Notes: a model not told the origin generated them from the letters alone. 64,000 nt of DNA from Asterias rubens (GCF_902459465.1 NC_047077.1:620001-684000); one strand, 5' to 3'. Counted from the stretch's first letter, positions 1 through 12,616 are shown. Numbers and translations: made by a program.

Positions 1-241
1 TTACGTCAAAAACATCTTTGAATATCTTTAAGAGAGAATTGATTGAAGTCCCATTTGTGTTGAGATGTTTAAAAAAAATGTTTTCCCTCTTCACCTGTTC
101 TGAACATAACTTTAGTGCACATTATAAATCCATTTGACTCTTGAAATGGCAAACGTGTGATGTCAGTGCAATGAGTCAATATACAGTACATTGTACTTAC
201 GCTTGTTTGGTCATCTGTCATTTTGGCCGTTCTCATTCCAG

Positions 242-3200
242 TGCGGGTGAACCTCAGGTGATAGATTACCAGAGCCAACAGCTGAAGCTTTTTCCATATC
301 TGGCCATGGCATTTGCCTTCACATTCTCAGGTAAACAAATGCAGCAGATGTTTGCACAGAGCCTTGATGCAGTCAGCGGTGGTAACTTCAATGTCCTCCC
401 TGAGGTAAGTACAAAAGGAAAGGGTTAAGGGTACAGTTTTTAGGAGCAGTATTTTGTGGAGATATTGGTCCAGAGGTTAGGCTGCATGGGTGGATTTCAC
501 ACATCTACATCTATGGGCAAGTTCGAGTGGGCACATTTAGTCGACCCGTGGTTGACTACTGACCAGCAATGACATGCGCAGTCACGCACTCACTCGAACG
601 ACTCATTTGAAAATCTAGTCAACCTTCCGGCTTTTTGCTTGATTGTCACTGGTTCCCATCCGCGCTTAGAATTGAACATGCTGTTGGGACCAGTCAAGAA
701 ACCATGGGCTCGAGGCTGGTTCCAAATGGTCAACCACAGTTGTCAACCAATGGTCGACCAGCCTGGGTTCGAGTGCAAATGGTTAACCTTTAGTTAACCA
801 TTGTGCACACTCGAACTTTAGTTTTAGAAGTGGGAGGAAATCCCAAAGAATTGTTCCAGGGAAAACCCAAGAAGTCAAGTAGGGACTGAAAAACTCAATC
901 CACATAGTGCCCCTGGTAGGATTCAAACCAGGGTCCCCAGAGGTGGAAGGCGAGGCAAGACACCACTGTGCCAACCTGAAATTCCTATAGACAAGTCTTA
1001 TCTTGAGTTAGGACGAGTTACACGTCCTAACTTAGGACTAGCTTTAAGTTTTTTAATATCTCCTAGGACTAGTCCCTAGGTTAGGACGAGTCACACGTCC
1101 TAACTTAGGACTAGCTTTAAGTTTTTTAATATCTCCTAGGACTAGTCCCTAGGTTAGGACTAGCTTCAAGTTTTTAATATCTCCTAGGACTAGTCCCTAA
1201 GTTAGGACGAGTTACACGTCCTAACTTAGGACTAGCTTTTAGTTTTTAATATCTCCTAGGACTAGTCCCTAGGTTAGGACAAGTTACTTGTCTTAACCTA
1301 GGACTAGCTTTAAGTTTTTAATATCTCCTAGACTAGTCCTCAGGTAGGACTAGTCCTAACTCTTTGTGAAATCGACTCCAGGACTTGCAATTACAAGGTT
1401 GTGGGTTCAAATCCTACCAAGCTGACCGCTGATTTCACAATGACTATAATCCGGTTGGCGTCTAGTTACTGAATCACAACTTCTTGAATTGTGCAATTCA
1501 TATTCAAAGACGCTAAACCAATGTCTGTATGAGAGAGATTGGCTGTTGCTAGCTTGGTGTTTATATCCTCTTGTGGAAGTTTGCCGAGTTCCCTTGACAG
1601 GAAGATCAGACAAACAGACAGACAGACAGTGAAGACAGACAGATATTTCATTTTTCAAGTTCATCTTTGAGACACAATGAAGTGCGTCTGAGGTTAACAC
1701 AGCTATGTATACTGTACCTGATTTATGACTACTAATAATGCAAAAGTTCTTGTGCAAAGTTGGACAACCCTTAAAACTCCACACTCTCTTGCAATTTCAG
1801 CTTCATGCCACAGCTGCAGGGCTGAAGGCTTTCACATCCAGTGCAGCCACTGCTGGAGTAGAGCTTCTTAGGATGGCATGCGGCGGGCATGGGTACTCAC
1901 AAGCCAGCGGGTTCCCCTTGCTGTATGCCAACGAAGCCCCTGCTTGCACCTACGAGGGCGAGAACACAGTCATGCTTTTGCAGACGGCTAGGTAAGATAT
2001 GGCAAATACCCAGAGTTCAAATCTCACAGTTACAGGCCTTGAATGTTGTTTTTGAAGGGGAAGAGCAATTTTCATCTAGTAAGGGGCAATTCTATGAGGA
2101 CAATCATAACTTTGCAAAGGGCACCACAGCAAAAGCACAGGGCACTACCACAATCTGTGTGGTTGCAGTGGGTTATTTTGAGCAATGCAATCTAGGTATG
2201 CACAGTGGGCTGAAGTCGTAAAGCTGTTAAGCAATTTTATAACCCAGGTTGCTTTGCTTTGCAGAGGCAGGTTATGGACCAAATTATTACTAAGTTTGCC
2301 TACATTTTTATTTTATTTTATCAAATGGTCAGGAAATGAGTAGCCACCATAATTACTAAAATAAAATCCTGATCAGATTGATTTTTGGTGACAAAATACA
2401 TTTTCATATGTATATATGGAAATGTATGTATAAAGTATCAAATGATAACATTATTGGCATTTGTTTCCTGTGAAGGTTTCTGATGAAGTGTGTCGGCGCA
2501 CTGAAATCCGGCAACCCTGCACAAGGCGTCATGTCGTACCTGGCAGTGCCCCCTCAAGCTCACTGCTCAGCCAGCTCGGAGGCTGATTTCCTCAACCCAA
2601 AGGTACTTCTGGATGCCTACCGTCACAAGGCTCAAAGGTAACTAATCACATTGGCCATCCCGAGGAGAGATACATAGGAGTCCTACATCAATCAAGTTGA
2701 TGTGCTTTTCATTCAATTAGGTGGTTCACTGCAATGGCAGTAGTATTTTCATAACAAATTGCTTTATATATTTCATTTTATTTCATTTTGATGAGGGCCA
2801 GTTAAATTAAATTATGTTTTGCGTACATAGAGACTATTTTTGAAAACTTATACACTATTGTTATTGCACTTCAAACAGAGGGACAGTCCTTAAGCTGGCG
2901 CCCCAAGCCTAACCCATGGTTTCAGACAATGGACACAGTGTGCAGGGTTGGATTTGACATAGAGTTTTAAAATGGTCTTATCTTGAGTTTCATGAAGGAC
3001 AAGTTATTAATAATGAGTGATAATAATATCGAAGTCTTACAATGTATATAGCGCACAAAAATGCATCAACCAAACAAGGTACTCAAGGCGCCGAGTATAC
3101 ACAATCTTTCAGAAAGATAGGTTATTGCAGTGATGGATTCTGAGTCCCAATTATGTAGTACCTTGTAAGGGTTTACAAGGTGCTACGGCACCCTACTCTT

Positions 3201-6200
3201 CCTAACTTATGTTTAGTCTAAAGATAGTTAAATACCTCCTGAAGAGTCGTAGGACTAGTTCTAAGTTAGGACTACCGTTGTGAAATCGACCCTTGTGTGT
3301 TTGTATTAACAGGATCATCATGCAGACAGCGGAGAATCTTGCTAATACTGAGAAGTCTGGTGTGGCTAAACCTCTAGCCTGGAACCAGAATCATCTGTAC
3401 CTGATAAGAGCCGCAAATGTAAGTTACTATGTAATCAGTTCCCATCACAAATAATTTTATCATTGACTCGAACTGCCTCTAGCTACCAGGAAATCTCAGT
3501 GGTCTAGTTGGCATTAGACACTGCTCTAGAATTGCTAGGGTCGTGGGTTCAAACCCCACCTGAGTAATATGCCACAGGAAGTACCGAGTATACAGTGCTA
3601 ACACACATCGGTGTATGGGTTTAAAAAAATCATATTATTTATCCCAATGCAAATTTAACATCTATTATTTATCATTGAGATTGACTATTTTATAGCACCT
3701 ACTGTTGAGGCTATGGCTTGGTTGTCAAGTGAACTTGTGTTGAAGCATGTATTCTATAATTTGATGCGATCAAGCAAAATGAGTCGTTTGTCGAACTTGT
3801 CGACCTTGGTGATCTATGCTTTAATACTGTTTCAACCCAAATGTGATATCACATTTGGTTCAAAAGCTGGAAAAAAGAAATGCCAAAAAGGTTCATTAAG
3901 GCATTAAAACTTCCAATTTTGTTATTATTAATTATTTTTTTCAACCCTGTTGGCCTGTTTTTGCTTCTTTCTCCATAATGACATTGCCGACAAACAAATA
4001 AAACTATTCACAAACAATACTTTGCAAACAGTTAGAAAGACCAACCTTCTACATGTTTTCATCATCCTTCTCATTATCCAAACACTACAAATGGGTACAT
4101 CAAGTTTCTTCATAATAACAATTATTATATCAAAGTCTTATATAGCGCACGTATCTACCAAACAAGATACTCAAGGCGCTAAGTTAGATATGCAAACTTT
4201 CAAAGAGACAGGTTTTTATTGAAGTGGTGAATTCTGAGAACCAATTAAGTAGGACCTTATAAGGGTTTACAATGTGCTAGGGCGCCACATGGTTATGGTC
4301 AAAGGCCAACTACCCTTCATTAGAAACCCGGACACTGTACATTTCTCCAGAAGACGATCAGAGCATACTGATCGAAACGTCGAGTTGAAACCAACGGTTC
4401 TTTTCAGAACCACCCCAACTCATTTAGAGATAGTCATTACATGGTGTTACTGCAAACCTTTCTGTATTGTATATTTATGACTCCACAAACATCTTTTTTG
4501 CCTTCTTTGCCACCTCCTTAGGCCCACTGTCATCTCTCTGTTGTTCAGACCTTTTACTCTGCCCTAGAGAGCATGGATGCCCCTCCAGCCGTTAGGAAAG
4601 CCATGATGACTATGTTCCATGTATACGCCATCCATGGAATCAGTGAAAACAGAGGAGACTTCTTGCAGGTGGGAGAATTAAACTCTTTAATAAACCAGTC
4701 ATTTTTCAAGAGTTGGAACATTATTTGATAATAGAAAAATTGAAGTGAATATGGAAATATTAAATGAGGATGCTTTTCAACACTAAACTAGCCACCAGAA
4801 CACATGTTGAAGAGAATCGTTATCCTTTTTTGAATGTTTTAACTAGCATTTAACAGAATTTTGAGTGGTCCTCTGGTGTTTTAACAACTAGCATTCGGCC
4901 AGTGTACCACTGTAAAGGGAGAATGCTGCTGATACCATGTAAAAGCACACTGATGCTTTAGTGGAAAGGACTGGTAGGCCTCACTCTCTGCAGGCTTATA
5001 GTAGGCTGTTGTTGCATTGTTCAGGGAAAATAGCTTAAAAGGGTAGAACAAAACGCAAGGTTAAATAAACTTTGAAATGTCAAGACCAATTAAGAACTCG
5101 CTATACGCAGGTTGTGAAGTAAAACAAGAAGTTCCCGATTCACTGAAGTAAAAGAAGTAGTCCCGCTCGATATACTACCTAATCTGCCTAGGTTAAAGTT
5201 AATAGCAGAACAGTTCTTTTTAGAACTGAGAAGTCTCCAAATTCCTGAAAATTTACTCTACGGTTGTTAAATATAAAGGAAGACGAGTTCTCAAACGAAC
5301 ATAATCTACCTAGCAAGTAGATACACACATGGTGGTACCAAGAACACTGCAAACTGCAAAACCAAATACACATTGATACCTCACAAATCCCAAAGACTTT
5401 CAGTTTTAATCTCAAGATGTGACTTTCTTTCAACCCCAATCCAGGATGGTTACTTGACTGGTCAGCAGTTGGATCTAATCGATTGTCAGTTGATCCGCCT
5501 TTTGGTTGAGGTGCGCCCCAACGCCGTAGCGCTGGTTGACTCCTTTGACTTCCATGATAAACACATGGCTTCTGTCATGGGGCGGTACGATGGCAATGTC
5601 TATGAGAACATGTACAAGTGGGCCAAGTCTGCCCCAATGAACCAGCAAGAGGTAAGGTTTGAAACAGTCACAATAACAATAATAGTATCAAAGTCTTATA
5701 TAACGCACGTATCTACCAAACAAGGTACTCAAGGCATTACAAACAAACTTTAAGAATGCTGTGATGAATTTTGAGACACAATTATTTAGCACCTTCTAAG
5801 GGTTTACAAGGTGCTCAACGCATACAGCAGCCACAGCCAGGAACACCGGGGCAAACCCCTTCTCTTTGCGATAAGTGCACTGGGTTCTTTTACATGCGTT
5901 ACACAACACATGGGACTAAAGTGACGTCACCTAACTACCAAATTAGACACGCGTGTGTCCTACTACAATACAGTACCTAGTTACACTAGTAAAGCCCGGT
6001 TCATACTTCTTGCGAATGTGATTGCGATATGAAAGTTGACGTCACAAATTCGCAATGGAATTCGCACTGAGTTGAGTCGTGCTCTACTCACTTGCGAATA
6101 TCGCTGCGAAAGGAGGGTTGTGACTTCAAATTTGCTTCGCATTCGCGTTCGCAGGAAGTATGAACAGGGCTTTAGTCAATACTTTGTACACGCAAGTGCT

Positions 6201-6413
6201 GCAAGCTGTGTTGCTATTGAACAGGTGCTTGAAATGCAAGGTTTTGTAACAAAGACATAGAAAGTCATACTTTTCATTTGATGCTAATTGAGTGTATTTC
6301 TCAATGATTTACACATCATTTGTTATTCATTTCCAATCTTCTAGGTCAAAGATGCGTACCACTTATACATCCAACCATTCCTCAAGGAGAACATTGCTCA
6401 AGCTAAACTGTAG
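242..6413 (+). CDS. ACOX1: Peroxisomal acyl-coenzyme A oxidase 1, 3' part (last seven coding exons)
   Basis: ACOX1 is a FAD enzyme that carries out the first step of peroxisomal beta-oxidation, turning acyl-CoA into trans-2-enoyl-CoA and giving H2O2. Exons read by eye: 242-404, 1801-1991, 2476-2637, 3313-3418, 4522-4668, 5445-5651, 6345-6413. All are bounded by AG/GT and keep one frame, about 347 residues, roughly the C-terminal half of the usual ~660. Recognisable blocks: [15 protein letters not shown] in the first exon; [10 protein letters not shown] and [15 protein letters not shown] in the second, the latter holding the family's catalytic glutamate region; [10 protein letters not shown] and [10 protein letters not shown] near the end. 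The protein ends AQAKL; AKL fits the peroxisomal PTS1 consensus. The start codon and dehydrogenase N-terminal domains lie left of the window. Introns carry SINE and inverted-repeat elements. ACOX3 or ACOX2 are less likely on the wording of the blocks. Confidence 0.93.
520..815. repeat. Inverted-repeat element, family E (GTTCGAGTG ends)
   Basis: About 295 bp beginning CAAGTTCGAGTGGGCACA and ending TGTGCACACTCGAACTTTA, with many GGTTGAC/GTCAACC blocks inside. A second copy is at 52870-53205. The terminal inverted repeats and dispersed copies suggest a non-autonomous DNA element (MITE). Confidence 0.65.
1003..1372. repeat. Tandem and palindromic TTAGGACTAGTCC array (family B, expanded)
   Basis: Four to five units of roughly 60-70 bp built from TCCTAGGACTAGTCC and GTCCTAACTTAGGACTAG, in an ACOX1 intron. 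Single copies of the parent element are at 3205-3292, 6824-6972, 14475-14612, 26738-26900 and, as a remnant, 39375-39420. Confidence 0.8.
3018..3195 (-). repeat. Dispersed short element, SINE-like family D
   Basis: Starts with AATAATAATATCGAAGTCTTA and contains TATATAGCGCAC, CAAACAAGGTACTCAAGGCG and TAAGGGTTTACAAGGTGCTA. Copies at 4108-4290 and 5672-5818 (same orientation), and a short opposite copy at 62360-62447. The (ATT)n end on one side suggests a LINE-mobilised SINE tail read on the minus strand. Confidence 0.6.
3205..3292. repeat. Family B inverted-repeat fragment
   Basis: Contains TAGGACTAGTTCTAAGTTAGGACTA and ends TTGTGAAATCGACC, the right end of the family B element. Lies in an ACOX1 intron just before the exon at 3313. 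Confidence 0.6.
3465..3650 (+). repeat. tRNA-derived SINE (family S1), single arm
   Basis: tRNA-like head with an A-box-like GGTCTAGTTGG and B-box GGGTTCAAACC, followed by a family tail with AGTACCGAGTATACAGTGCTAACACACATCGGTGTATGG and a 3' end TGCAAATTTAACATCTATTA. No matching arm on its left. Confidence 0.75.
4108..4290 (-). repeat. SINE-like family D copy
   Basis: Second ACOX1-intron copy: TATCAAAGTCTTATATAGCGCAC, then CTCAAGGCGC and TAAGGGTTTACAATGTGCTA. Confidence 0.6.
5672..5818 (-). repeat. SINE-like family D copy
   Basis: Third ACOX1-intron copy, beginning about 20 bases after the splice donor at 5652: TATCAAAGTCTTATATAACGCAC and TAAGGGTTTACAAGGTGCTC. Confidence 0.6.
5993..6176. repeat. 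Inverted-repeat element, family C
   Basis: Ends AAGCCCGGTTCATACTTC and GAAGTATGAACAGGGCTTTA are inverted repeats; GCGAATGTG and TTCGCGTTCGC extend them. A second copy is at 18082-18261. About 180 bp, flanked by TA; a MITE. Carries TGACGTCA at 6037. Confidence 0.8.
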
Positions 6414-7500
6414 AGGGAGCCCCACATGAGACGAATGTTTATGCAAGCCTCTTCATTACTAGAGTGGTCCGAACCAATGTATGCAATGACAACACAGAGG
6501 ATGGTCTGTTATTATAAAGGCCTGGTGCATGGAGCTTGGTGATTGAACTTTGCTGAATGTAGGGGTCAGGGCGGGGGGGAGATCTACGAGACATTCAAAG
6601 ACTTTTGTGCAAGACCAGAATCAGTATGAGAAAAAACAATGTTTTAAAACTTAAAAGTTGTTTTTTGACTACCTCCACAAGATTTGTGTCATTTGTCCTT
6701 AAATGGATAAGAACAATTTGATGCTCATCAGAAATTAAAGTCAACGTTTGAGGATATGACACCATGAGGCAATAACTATGATTTATTTTAAACCTATCAG
6801 ACCGGCAGAATTTAGTTTTCTGGGGTGGATTTCACAAAGAATTAGGACTAGTCTTATCTCGAGTTCGGAGGAGTTACTCGTCCTTACTTTGGACTAGCCT
6901 GAACGTTTTTAATAACTCGCAAAGAGTCCTAGGACTAGTTCTAAGTTAGGACTATTTGTGAAATTGACACCTGGACAATGCTAAAATCACTGCCTTCAGG
7001 CTTGCGGTCAAGTGTTAATTTCAAGCCCTGGTTAAATGAATTTTGTAAAGCAGTGTGTTCATGGTGATCATGTATTAGTTGCTCACTTAAAATCTTGACT
7101 GAGATTTTGCTATGTAAATCAATAATGATTTGATAACTAATATATTAAAATACTACTATAATTGTTAATGTGTAAACAACTATCTCACTTTTTGTTCTAG
7201 TCTAAAATCACTTTACAACTTTTCTATTTCTTTGGGTTGCCAAAGCTGTCATAAAATAATTCAAGATTTAATAATATCTCATACATTTACTATAGAATTA
7301 AAAAATGCATTTTAGAAAGTGTCACAATGTATCTGCTTAAAATAGATGGGATGTACACAAAAGCGCAGAAGGTGCAGGGGTACAGCAATTTTGTGTGGAG
7401 TGTTTTTGCGGCTGAGATGCGAAGGTGTTGCACAATTATTGTGACGGTTTATCAGAACGGTACTCCCCCGTTATGTTTCAGGCTCTACTCTCCTTGCATG
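6414..7500 (+). other. Region 3' of ACOX1, probable 3' UTR and flank
   Basis: AT-rich, no supported open frame. The stop codon at 6413 is followed by possible weak poly(A) signals (ATTAAA near 6736, AATAAA at 7644). Apart from the family B element nothing else is recognisable. Confidence 0.35.
6824..6972. repeat. Family B inverted-repeat element, near complete
   Basis: Starts GGTGGATTTCACAAAGAATT and ends TTTGTGAAATTGACACC, with TTAGGACTAGT inside both ends: a MITE of about 150 bp in the region 3' of ACOX1. Confidence 0.75.
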
Positions 7501-8165
7501 TCTAAGATGTGTTCGAAAAGCATTCATAGATGGCCTGGGCCCCTGTCTTTATCCGCAAGAATAAAGACAGGTACCTGCTACTCAAATCCAGTGATTCAAT
7601 TGGATACAATGATACCGTTGGATAAATGCACTAAAATGCACTAAATAAATGACTAAAAGCTACCGTAGCTGGGTTCGTTTTGATTGGTCTGAGGTCACCT
7701 CGGACCCAATCAAAACACATGAAAAGCTTACTTTCAGTTGTCTGCATGCTGTGGCCACATACGTGCGTATTGTGTACAATTAATGTGCATGTACTTGCAT
7801 GTAATGTCGGTGTAGAATTTGACTGCGTGTATCTATGTGAAATGAATGTAGGTCAAAGGTGAATGTATACTCCGGTACACGCTGGTTTGGAGGCCGGTCT
7901 CTGGCGTTATTTATGAGCCTCGAAGTGTGACGTCAGATGTTCAAGCTAATGATATGATTGGGCTGATCATTATCATCAATGAGACACAAGGGGGCAGCAG
8001 ACTTACTGTTGGTTTTTCCATTTAACAAAATAAGATGTGTTCGAAAAGCAGTCATAGAGGGCAGTATTCAAAGCTCATGACATGATTGCGCTGACTGATT
8101 ATTATCAACAATGAGACGCAAGGGGGCAGCAGACTCACTGGTGCTTTTTCCATTTAAAAAAGTGT
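7500..8165 (+). repeat. Dispersed element, family H, with internal direct duplication
   Basis: Begins near GGGCCCCTGTCTTTATC and GCAAGAATAAAGACAGG, a short hairpin. Related copies are at 20088-20430 (plus) and 12640-12975 (minus). The right part has two direct copies of a ~110-bp stretch (around 7937-8030 and 8070-8160) sharing AAGGGGGCAGCAGACT. Confidence 0.6.
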
Positions 8166-8228
8166 TTTAAATTCAGAGGTAATGAGTGAAACTAGGAAGT
8201 CCAAATTTTAAAATAATATGATGACAAA

Positions 8229-8610
8229 TTAAAGACAGTGGACACTATTGGTAATTGTCAAAGACCAGTCTTCTCACTTGTTGTATCTCAACATAAGCAT
8301 AAAATAACAAACCTGTGAAAATTTGAGCTCAATTGGTCGTCGAAGTTGCGAGATAATAATGAAAGAAAAAACACCCTGGTCACACGAAGTTGTGTGCTTT
8401 CACATGCTTGATTTTGTGACCTAAAATTCTGTATGAGGTCTCGAAATCAAATTTGTGGAAAATAACTTCTTTCTCAAAACTATGTCACTTCAGAGGGAGC
8501 CGTCTCTCAAAAAGTTTTATACTATCAACCTCTCCCCATTACTCGTAACCAAGTAAGGTTTTATGCTAATTTTATTCTGAGTAATTACCAATAGTGTCCA
8601 CTGCCTTTAA
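8229..8610 (+). repeat. Family A inverted-repeat element (MITE), complete
   Basis: Ends TTAAAGACAGTGGACACTAT and ATAGTGTCCACTGCCTTTAA form terminal inverted repeats over ~28 bp. The body has AACAAACCTGTGAAAATTTG and CTTCAGAGGGAGCCG. Most abundant element in the window. Confidence 0.9.
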
Positions 8611-9339
8611 CTTTGTTTGTTAATTGCTCAAATTATAGCCATGTTTACACCTGGCCTATTGACAATTTTTCTAACCATTTAGATAGAAGCTTTGTATTAG
8701 ATATGGAAACAAGATATATATATATTTTTTGCCAATATTTGATGGATTAATTTGTGTAATTGTAAAAAAGAAAAAGATCATATTAAAAATGCATTTTATA
8801 CGTACAAAGGAAAATGCTGTAGGTTGTAAATTTATTGATGAACTTGTGCAAAGCTTGCACTTTTTGCCTTAATTTTTATCCTAGGTACTTATGAAGACTG
8901 AGTTGTGGTAATCTGTTGTTTTAAATGTATGAAGGTTATCAAACTACCGAGTCAACTAATTTATCAAATTATTATTGTGTCTTTACTTACGCTATTTAAT
9001 TTCATTTTAAATCAGAATGGTTGATTTAATAAATAGGAAGCAAAGTGAATTGAAAAAATGTGATCTTTAAATGTCCTTGGTTCAAAATAAGACCACATGT
9101 TTAGTCTTATACAAGGGAGATGGGATTAGAGCTGTGTGACATAATGCCGCAGCTTGTATTTAAATTTTGATTCAACCAGAAACAATTTTCTGATGGGATA
9201 CAACAACTTTTGTATTCAGGGCAAACTGGCAAAGTATTTTCAGAAAATAAAGTCAGGCACACCTGACCCCTGGTTGGTAGGGCACATCAGTCCCGGTCAT
9301 AAATTGGTTTAGTTTGGCACATTATTCGGCACAGCAGAC

Positions 9340-10520
9340 ATATTAGGAAATTGGGCACACCAGGCACATTTTAAAGTTGGGCACACCAGACCCATTTAGA
9401 AGTTGGGCACACTAGACCCATTTAGAAGTTGGGCACACTAGACCCATTTAGAAGTTGGGCACATAAGACCCATTTAGAAGTTGGGCACATAAGACCCATT
9501 TAGAAGTTGGGCACAAGTCCCATTTGAAAGTTGGGCACACCAGACCCATTTAGAAGTTGGGCACACCAGACCCATTTAGAAGTTGGGCACACTAGACCCA
9601 TTTAGAAGTTGGGCACATAAGACCCATTTAGAAGTTGGGCACATAAGACCCATTTAGAAGTTGGGCACAAGTCCCATTTGAAAGTTGGGCACAGCAGACC
9701 CATTTAGAAGTTGGGCACACTAGACCCATTTAGAAGTTGGGCATACCAGACCCATTTAGAAGTTGGGCACACCAGACCCATTTAGAAGTTGGGCACATAA
9801 TAAATAAGACCCATTTTGAAAGTTGGGCACACCAGACATTATTTGAAAGTTGGGCACACCAGGCACATTTGAAAGTTGGGCACACCAGACCCATTTGAAA
9901 GTAAGCCACACAAGATCCATTTAGAAGTTGAGCACCAGACATTATTTGAAAGTTGGGCACACCAGACATTATTTGAAAGTTGGGCACACCATACCCATTT
10001 GAAAGTTGGGCACACCAGACCCATTTGAAAGTTAGGCCCACAAGATCCATTTAGAAGTTGGGCACACCAGACATTATTTGAAAGTTGGGCACGCCAGACA
10101 TTATTTGAAAGTTGGGCACACTAAACCCACTTAGAAGTTGGGCACAGTTCAAGACCCATTTGAAAGTTGGGCACACCAGGCACATTTCAAAGTTGGGCAC
10201 ACCAGGCACATTTGAAAGTTGGGCATACCAGACCCATTTCAAAGTTGGGCACACCAGACCACTGGGCACATCAAACCCAGCCATAAATTGGTTTATTTGG
10301 GCACGGCAGACATTAGAAAGTTGGGCACACCAGGCACATTTGAAAGTTGGGCACACCAGACCTATTTGAAAGTTGGGCACACCAGACCTATTTGAAAGTT
10401 AGGCACACAAGACCCATTTAGAAGTTGGGCACATAAGACCCATTTGAAAGTTGGGCACACCAGGCACATTTGAAAATTGGGCACCAGACCCATTTGAAAA
10501 TTGTGCACACCAATTAAAAA
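9340..10520. repeat. Minisatellite, 26-bp unit, about 45 copies
   Basis: Tandem units around GTTGGGCACACCAGACCC plus ATTTAGAA or ATTTGAAA; 26-bp spacing between successive GTTGGG motifs. Two unit flavours (ATTTAGAA and ATTATTTGAAA) are mixed, with short deletions. A degenerate copy of the unit also occurs at 10690-10730. Open frames across it on both strands are by-products of the repeat. Confidence 0.95.
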
Positions 10521-10554
10521 TTACTGCACATAAAATCAAGCATATTCACTGGAA

Positions 10555-10700
10555 ATGTTTGATTGTGCGAATGCCTACTCCACACAAAAGGCATTCTTCG
10601 CTAATACACAGCTAGCGCAGAAATTGGGCGCTCACAGAGTCGTAAGCAGAGTGGTGATCGTAAGCTCAAAATTCAGCTGTAGGCATTGGGCCCAGACACA
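10555..10700. repeat. Family F element fragment
   Basis: Shares AGGCATTCT..GCTAA, ACACAGCTAGCGCAGAAATT and GGTGATCG with elements at 15115-15322 and 22320-22548. The 26-bp array runs into it. Confidence 0.5.
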
Positions 10701-10849
10701 TTTTAAAGTTGTGTATACCAACCCATTGAAACACAAAGTAGAAAAATTACAATGTCAAACCATGATGCTAAGCAAACCAAACCGAGCCAACAGTTTAACA
10801 CAAAAATTAACTACACAAGTAAATGTGTTTAAGACTTATTAGGAAACCG

Positions 10850-11800
10850 TACCAACACAAAATCAAAGGGAAGCAATTTTCAATATATGTACCAATTCGA
10901 AAGGGCTACCTTTAAATGATAAACCACAAAATTGTACAGTCTTGTGCACAATAAATCCCCACACAGGCCCACCGAATCCCAAATAAAACCTATAGAGAGA
11001 TTTTTCCTTTCATAAGACAAGTTTACCAAATTAATCAATCAAATGAAATCCAAAGAAATTTGAAGGTGCATGGATGGCTGTATGTGCAGGTGCATCAACA
11101 ATGTAGAAAATGGCATACATGTATCACTTAATGCTAACAAATTGCCGCTAAATTCCAAACAACACCTTCTGTAATCAACTAATTTTCTTGAGAAACAAAT
11201 ACTTTCAAAAGTGTAATCATTTTGGGCTAAGTTTTTCTGAACCCCCCCAAAAAGTGACAGCCAAATTTTTATTTTCCTTACTTAGTTTGAATGGAAGTTC
11301 ATTAGGCCTAGGCCTAATCATTGAACAAAATTGGTCATAACAAAGACTATTTTACAAATTTAAAATTCTTGTAACATTGTCCAGGGGATGCCTGGGATGA
11401 AATATCTTCTTAAAACATTCCACATCAAAAAAGTCCTCGCGATTGATTTTGTGTATCTGTAAGAGAGATTTAATTCAAACATCTGCAGAAGACAAAGTCT
11501 TGATATTGAGTACAGAATGCTAAGGTCTGGCCCCTGTTATGGGTTCAATGCCGATTGAGACCCTCAAAAAGGAATTAGAGACAATGACTACATTGTTTGG
11601 GTTAGTGTTCAGTCATACAATAGCGAGTGGTTTTAACCATAAGTTGTCACTAGAGGGCGGTATATAAGATAAGTGGTCAGAGCCGAGCGGTGTACTAACA
11701 GCCCGCCCCCTGATACACCATGCGAACTAGACTTACGATGCACTAAACAAAATGAAAACTTTACACGTTTGTTCCCTCTCCCTCCCTTTCACTCTCAGTT
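10850..11800. other. Intergenic DNA, nothing recognised
   Basis: AT-rich; no supported gene, tandem repeat or element ends seen. Confidence 0.4.
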
Positions 11801-11803
11801 TTT

Positions 11804-11945
11804 TTAAAGTTTCCGTACCTCGCCGCCACCTTTTCATTCGATTTGAAATATTTTGTTATAGTATCTAATTTACCTCAATGAGATATCCCTGTTTGTATAA
11901 AAATGAGTGGAAAAGTGCGGTGGCAGGATACGGAAAGTTTTCCCG
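11804..11945. repeat. Short inverted-repeat element (CCGCCACC ends)
   Basis: AAAGTTTCCGTACCTCGCCG near the left and GCGGTGGCAGGATACGGAAA near the right are inverted copies (about 30 bp, imperfect). A MITE of about 140 bp. Confidence 0.65.
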
Positions 11946-12616
11946 AAAGGGAAAGCAATCCTTAGTTCTTATAGTCTATAACGAATACATTTAGCAGGCC
12001 ATAATAGACGTAACATGAAACAAACTTACATAACTGGTTGTTTTGTAGCATGTATGCCTAGGACTTCGCGCTGGGGGCTCCGTACTCCAGTGGATGTCTT
12101 CATGTACGTGTGCCGTCAAAAGTTAGTTCCAGCGGGAAACAGAGAACTCGGCGAACGAAAATGAAATCCCGTACTCAGCATTGTCAAGAGCCGCCTGGCC
12201 GCTTGGTCCAAACCTCTGCCGGTACATGTTTAGCATCCTGAGGAACCGTCACTTGTCTGACTGAGAATAATTCGCTCCAGACAATATTTCTTAGAGCAGA
12301 GTTGACTACAAACACAGAAGAGTAGAGACATAAATGCTCAGGAAGTTCCAGACCTCACCTTGTCTTTCAGAGTCAACAGCAACCTCCCAGGTACGGCTGT
12401 ACACGCATGTGTACACATTCTTTTCCACAGCATCTAAAGCTTCAAACATGACTGAATTCAGTTGTACTTTTGTAGCTCACAAAAACTCGCATAATTCAAT
12501 TTTAGCTCGTCGAGACGAACGATAAATTCCCATTGCTTTGAGCTCATGTACCGAGTCCAAAACAGCTAGCATACGAATGGCAATCAAGCTACATGGAAAA
12601 CCACATGATGGGATAA

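Noticed and set aside
9730..10380. Minus-strand frames rich in VWCAQLSN and GVPNFQ
   Set aside because: By-products of the 26-bp array; all frames are open because the unit has few stops.
9340..10520. CRISPR array
   Set aside because: Units abut without unique spacers, and the genome is animal.
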